Of a stretch of 9,121 bases of DNA, positions 6,210 to 9,121 are shown one piece after another. The notes beneath the pieces were generated by a model. That model worked only from the letters and a program-made list of their open reading frames with translations, ran no database searches and was not told the DNA's origin. This DNA comes from Thioalkalivibrio sp. (GTDB lineage: Bacteria; Pseudomonadota; Gammaproteobacteria; Ectothiorhodospirales; Ectothiorhodospiraceae). Made by a program: the position numbers and the translations under genes. The stretch lies in assembly GCA_003550945.1 (NCBI GenBank), contig PULL01000251.1, positions 1 through 9,121 of the forward strand, given 5' to 3'. Each line of letters begins with the position of its first letter. Position 1 is the first letter of the stretch.

Positions 6210-6281
6210 CGCCGGTCGGACTGCCGACGCGCGAGTCCCGGATGTCTATCATCAGGGGGATGCCGCGCGCACCGACCGGCG
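6210..6281. repeat. 10-base inverted repeat flanking a -10-like sequence
   Basis: CGCCGGTCGG (6210-6219) and CCGACCGGCG (6272-6281) are perfect inverted copies separated by 52 bases. The first begins immediately after the oxidoreductase stop codon. Within the first arm a smaller stem, GTCGG/CCGAC (6215-6219 with 6224-6228), competes. TATCAT at 6247-6252, between the arms, matches five of six bases of a -10 box. The arrangement could be a stem-loop or a pair of regulator half-sites, or chance. Confidence 0.3.
6247..6252 (+). promoter_or_regulatory. -10-like box upstream of GalT-like gene
   Basis: TATCAT matches five of six bases of the sigma-70 -10 consensus, rare in DNA this GC-rich, and lies 69 bases before the next start codon. 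No good -35 element stands at 16-18 bases upstream (the region is CCGACGCG), so an activator would be needed if this is real. Confidence 0.3.
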
Positions 6282-6321
6282 CGGATTCTCAGGCTTCACC
6301 CAAACCGGCACGGAGGGAGAC

Positions 6322-7377
6322 ATGGCTGCCATCGCATTCGACCGCTTCGAGGACCACCTCGAACTGCTGAACCCGTTGAAGGGCTTCGCCCCGGAGCGGC
6401 AGCGGATCGAGGTCTACCGGGACCCCCTGCTCGGCCACACCAGCGTCTACAACCCGGCGATCGAGGAGGGGCTGAAGGTCTTCCTGAACGAGGTGGACCG
6501 GGAACTGATCGCGCGGCTCGCCGAAGAATCCGCGAAGACCTGCGTGTTCTGCCCGGAGCGCGTCAGTGGCGTGGCCCGGTTCCCGGACGACCTGATTCCC
6601 GGCGGGGTGGTCAAGGTGGGCGAGGCGGTGGCGTTTCCGAACCTGATCGCGATGGGCGGCCACCACTCGGTGGCGATCGTCTCGCGTGCCCACTTCCTGG
6701 AACTGCACCAACTGTCGCCGGAACTCATCGCGAACGCCTGGCTGGCCCTGAGGCAGGTGATCACCGCAGTGCGGCAGCGGGACCCGACCGCCGCCTGGAC
6801 AACGGTGCACGGCAACTACCTGTTCCCGGCCGGCGCCAGCCTGATGCACCCGCATTTCCAGATGCTGATCGGGTCTGCGCCGTATACCCAGCACGCGCGC
6901 CTCGCCGAGGCCTGCCGCGCCTATCTCGGGCGGGAAGGTACCCGCTACCACGACGACCTGCTGCAGCAGGAGCGCGCGACGGGCGACCGCTATATCGCCG
7001 CCACCGGCCGCTGGCACTGGCTGGCCGCGTTCTCGCCGCTGGGCAGCAACGAGATCCTTGCGGTGCACGAGAGCGAAGGCGATCTGCTGCGCGTGGGCGA
7101 GCGCGAACTGCGCGACCTCGCGCAGGGGCTGGCGTCCATCCTGCGCCTGTACCAGGACCTCGGGCACATGAGCTTCAACTACACGCTGTACGCACGCCGG
7201 GAACCGGAGACCCCGGACGGCTTCCAGTGCCTGCTGCGCGTGTTCACGCGCCAGAACCCGGCGCCGGCCTACCGTTCGGACGACTTCTACCTGCAGAAGG
7301 GCCTGCAGACCGAACTGATGCTGCACCGGCCCGAGGCACTCGCGGCCCGGGCGCGCGGGCACTTCGCCAACGGCTGA
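6322..7377 (+). CDS. GalT-like nucleotidyltransferase (HIT superfamily), substrate unknown
   Basis: This 351-residue protein carries the active-site plan of galactose-1-phosphate uridylyltransferase and its Ap4A phosphorylase relatives. The zinc-type pair CVFC lies at 74-77, a candidate third ligand H115 sits in GGHHSVAI (112-119), and LMHPHFQM (174-181) supplies H176, H178 and Q180. By analogy with E. coli GalT (C52, C55, H115, H164; nucleophile H166; Q168), H178 would carry the nucleotidyl intermediate. The motif is HPHFQ rather than HPHPHGQ, and the rest resembles classical GalT little. The substrate may therefore be another nucleotide or phospho-sugar; GalT, Ap4A phosphorylase and ADP-sulfurylase activities all occur in this superfamily. 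GGAGGG (6312-6317) precedes the ATG at good spacing. No signal peptide or membrane helix is seen. The gene lies 112 bases after the oxidoreductase and 99 bases before the SelO gene, with no other galactose-pathway gene nearby. Confidence 0.8.
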   Translation: MAAIAFDRFEDHLELLNPLKGFAPERQRIEVYRDPLLGHTSVYNPAIEEGLKVFLNEVDRELIARLAEESAKTCVFCPERVSGVARFPDDLIPGGVVKVGEAVAFPNLIAMGGHHSVAIVSRAHFLELHQLSPELIANAWLALRQVITAVRQRDPTAAWTTVHGNYLFPAGASLMHPHFQMLIGSAPYTQHARLAEACRAYLGREGTRYHDDLLQQERATGDRYIAATGRWHWLAAFSPLGSNEILAVHESEGDLLRVGERELRDLAQGLASILRLYQDLGHMSFNYTLYARREPETPDGFQCLLRVFTRQNPAPAYRSDDFYLQKGLQTELMLHRPEALAARARGHFANG

Positions 7378-7386
7378 ACCCTGGTC

Positions 7387-7415
7387 TGCGGCCCCGCTCG
7401 CGCGAGCGGGGCGCA
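7387..7415 (+). terminator. Perfect 22-base palindrome, terminator-like stem-loop
   Basis: Bases 7391-7412 are a perfect self-complementary palindrome (half-site GCCCCGCTCGC). TGC (7387-7389) and GCA (7413-7415) add three pairs beyond a bulged G7390. It begins ten bases after the GalT-like stop codon, the expected place for a terminator. The bases after it (AACCCCC) form no T-tract, so it may instead stabilise mRNA or bind a protein. Confidence 0.45.
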
Positions 7416-7429
7416 AACCCCCGCGCAAC

Positions 7430-7447
7430 GGGTGGCAAAACCCACCC
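7430..7447 (+). promoter_or_regulatory. Small stem-loop ahead of SelO gene
   Basis: GGGTGG (7430-7435) pairs with CCACCC (7442-7447) around a CAAAAC loop. It sits between the palindrome at 7387-7415 and the SelO start. It may act with that palindrome in termination, or be incidental. The alternative GTG start at 7432 would lie inside this stem. Confidence 0.3.
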
Positions 7448-7476
7448 TCGCGGTCGGTTATGGGATAGTCCCGGGC

Positions 7477-9012
7477 ATGCACTGGAACTTCGAACACAGC
7501 TACGCACGCCTGCCCGGGCAGTTCTTCGCCCGGGTGGACCCGGTCCCGGTCGCGGCACCGCAAATGGTGTTGCTGAACCGCGCGCTGGCCGACGAACTCG
7601 GCCTGGACCCCGATCGGCTGCGCGAACCGGAAGCCGCGTGGATGCTCTCCGGCAACCAGCGGGAGCCCGCCAGCCAGCCGATCGCGCAGGCCTACGCGGG
7701 GCATCAGTTCGGGCACTTCGCGATGCTCGGCGACGGACGGGCCCACCTGCTGGGCGAGCATCGACTGCCGGAGGGGCGGCACGTGGACGTCCAGTTGAAG
7801 GGCTCGGGCCCCACGCCCTTCTCCCGCCGCGGCGACGGGCGTGCCGCCCTCGGGCCGATGCTGCGCGAATACCTGATCAGCGAGGCGATGCACGGGCTGG
7901 GCATTCCGACCACGCGCAGCCTCGCGGTGGTCGCGACCGGGGAACGGGTGTTCCGGGAACAGGCGCTGCCCGGCGCGGTGCTGAGCCGGATTGCCGCGAG
8001 CCACATCCGGGTGGGGACCTTCGAATACGCGGCGGCGCTCGACGCCGGGCTCGACCTCGTGGTGCACGCCCCCGAGGGCGTGGACGACCCGTTGGTCGAC
8101 ACCGAGGCGCAGGACGCCGGCCGGCTGACCCGGACGCTGGCCGACTACACCCTACGCCGGCACTACCCGGAACTCGCGGCAGCGCCGGACCGCTACCTGG
8201 CTTTCTTTCACGCGGTGATGGAACGTCAGGCGGCGCTGGTCGCGCAGTGGATGCGCGTGGGCTTCGTGCACGGCGTGATGAACACCGACAACATGACCCT
8301 GTCCGGCGAGACCATCGACTACGGCCCCTGCGCGTTCATGGACCAGTACGATCCGGCAACCGTGTTCAGTTCGATCGACCGCCAGGGCCGCTACGCGTTT
8401 GCCAACCAGGCGCGCATCGCCCACTGGAACCTTGCCCGGCTGGTCGAGGCCCTGCTGCCGCTGCTGGACCCGGACCGCGAAGCCGCGCTGGCGAAGGCAC
8501 AGGAGGCGATCCAGCGTTTCCCAACGCTGTTCACCGCGCGCTGGCAGGCGGCGATGCGTGCGAAGCTGGGGCTGGGCAACGAGGAGCCGGACGACGCGGC
8601 ACTGATCAACGACCTGCTGCAGTGGATGCACCGCCGCGGCGCCGATTACACCAACACCTTCCGGGAACTGTCGAGCCGCCACGCGATGGACAACCCGGCC
8701 GCACTGGGCGCGCCCTTCCAGGATGCCGAGTTCAGCGCCTGGCACCGCCGCTGGCGGGAGCGCCTGGACCGCCAGCCCGGCGGGCTCGACGCGGCCGTGC
8801 CGCGGATGCGTGCCGCGAATCCGGCGGTGATCCCGCGCAACCACCGCGTCGAGGAGGCGCTGGACGCGGCGGTTCAGCACGGCGATCTGGACCCGGCGAT
8901 GCGCCTGCTGGAAGTTTTCGGGAACCCCTACGATACGGGTTTGGACGCGTCCGAATACCGGCAACCGCCGGCCCCGGAACAGCGCGTCTACCAGACGTTC
9001 TGCGGGACCTGA
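7477..9012 (+). CDS. selO: SelO / YdiU family protein adenylyltransferase (AMPylase)
   Basis: SelO has a pseudokinase fold that transfers AMP from ATP to Ser, Thr or Tyr of target proteins, with links to redox stress. The 511-residue protein is full length. N-terminal family signatures are NFEHSYARLPGQFFARV (4-20) and AYAGHQFGHFAMLGDGRA (72-89). QLKGSGPTPFSRRGDGRAA (106-124) supplies the ATP-binding lysine K108. GVMNTDNM (266-273) with DYGPCAFMD (281-289) supplies the expected base and metal residues D271, N272 and D281, with the ten-residue D-to-D spacing known from Pseudomonas syringae SelO. It ends in TFCGT: C509, third from the end, replaces the eukaryotic selenocysteine, and C285 is the likely disulfide partner. 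ATG 7477 is chosen because family homology begins there. GTG 7432 would add 15 codons from hairpin sequence. No ribosome binding site precedes 7477, and GATAGT (7464-7469) could drive a nearly leaderless transcript. Confidence 0.95.
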   Translation: MHWNFEHSYARLPGQFFARVDPVPVAAPQMVLLNRALADELGLDPDRLREPEAAWMLSGNQREPASQPIAQAYAGHQFGHFAMLGDGRAHLLGEHRLPEGRHVDVQLKGSGPTPFSRRGDGRAALGPMLREYLISEAMHGLGIPTTRSLAVVATGERVFREQALPGAVLSRIAASHIRVGTFEYAAALDAGLDLVVHAPEGVDDPLVDTEAQDAGRLTRTLADYTLRRHYPELAAAPDRYLAFFHAVMERQAALVAQWMRVGFVHGVMNTDNMTLSGETIDYGPCAFMDQYDPATVFSSIDRQGRYAFANQARIAHWNLARLVEALLPLLDPDREAALAKAQEAIQRFPTLFTARWQAAMRAKLGLGNEEPDDAALINDLLQWMHRRGADYTNTFRELSSRHAMDNPAALGAPFQDAEFSAWHRRWRERLDRQPGGLDAAVPRMRAANPAVIPRNHRVEEALDAAVQHGDLDPAMRLLEVFGNPYDTGLDASEYRQPPAPEQRVYQTFCGT

Positions 9013-9040
9013 ACCGATTCCGGGCCCGCCGCTGGCGGAA

Positions 9041-9061
9041 ACGCACCCGCTCGCGGTGCGT
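9041..9061 (+). terminator. Stem-loop after SelO gene (terminator-like)
   Basis: ACGCACC (9041-9047) pairs with GGTGCGT (9055-9061) around a 7-base loop, 28 bases past the SelO stop. A smaller stem, CCGCC/GGCGG (9026-9030 with 9034-9038), precedes it. No T-tract follows. The rest of the window to 9121 shows no gene I can support. Confidence 0.35.
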
Positions 9062-9121
9062 GGCCATGGCGGAACCTCGCAATCAGGCACGGCACGGCTG
9101 CGATCATGGCGGCTGCAAGCC

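Noticed and set aside
6289..8067. 592-codon minus-strand ORF opposite the GalT-like and SelO genes
   Set aside because: It is antisense to two well-supported genes, spans their terminator-like spacer and has the histidine/arginine/glutamine-rich composition typical of antisense frames in GC-rich DNA.
9066..9121. ATG at 9066 opening an 18-codon frame to the window edge, with a CDHGGC motif
   Set aside because: The cysteine-histidine motif is eye-catching, but there is no ribosome binding site and too little sequence to judge; it could be chance.
1..9121. CRISPR array, tRNA, rRNA, integrase, toxin-antitoxin or phage-defence genes
   Set aside because: I looked for regular repeat-spacer arrays, cloverleaf-like ends and relevant protein motifs and saw none.

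Overview
The window is GC-rich, gene-dense bacterial chromosome. The protein families (DUF2237, TAXI-type TRAP transporter, TauE/SafE, SelO) and the style of the intergenic repeats suggest a proteobacterium, perhaps a gammaproteobacterium. That placement is inference: no rRNA, tRNA or strong taxonomic marker is present. I see no phage, transposase, integrase or CRISPR array.

Layout, left to right. (1) 3-350: 3' part of a DUF2237 gene on the plus strand, cut by the window edge. (2) 445-795: a convergent minus-strand gene for a small single-pass membrane protein of unknown function, with an inverted repeat between the two gene ends. (3) 796-1206: a 411-base non-coding region holding a REP-like inverted repeat pair (835-923), a small palindrome (948-963) and probably the promoter of the next genes. 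(4) 1207-4275: a two-gene TRAP transporter of the TAXI type, made of a secreted solute receptor and a fused 4TM/12TM permease. They are separated by 57 bases that fold into a strong hairpin and are spanned by a 22-codon ORF linking the receptor stop to the permease start. (5) 4276-4422: a spacer ending in 10-base tandem units that run almost to the next start codon. (6) 4423-6209: a TauE/SafE-family membrane exporter and, 29 bases on, a zinc-independent quinone-oxidoreductase-like enzyme with a clear ribosome binding site, probably co-transcribed. (7) 6322-7377: a protein with the zinc and catalytic-histidine pattern of galactose-1-phosphate uridylyltransferase (GalT/HIT superfamily), substrate unknown. 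(8) 7477-9012: a SelO (YdiU) pseudokinase-fold AMPylase with its complete active site and C-terminal redox cysteine. Terminator-like stem-loops without T-tracts follow genes 7 and 8.

Together the window looks like ordinary chromosome: uptake of a small organic anion (TRAP), export of a small anion (TauE/SafE), one reductase, and two enzymes of nucleotidyl-transfer folds. The main points for follow-up are the hairpin and bridging ORF inside the TRAP operon, the GalT-like enzyme of unknown substrate beside an AMPylase, and two intergenic repeats that look like dispersed families. I found no convincing new multi-gene system.
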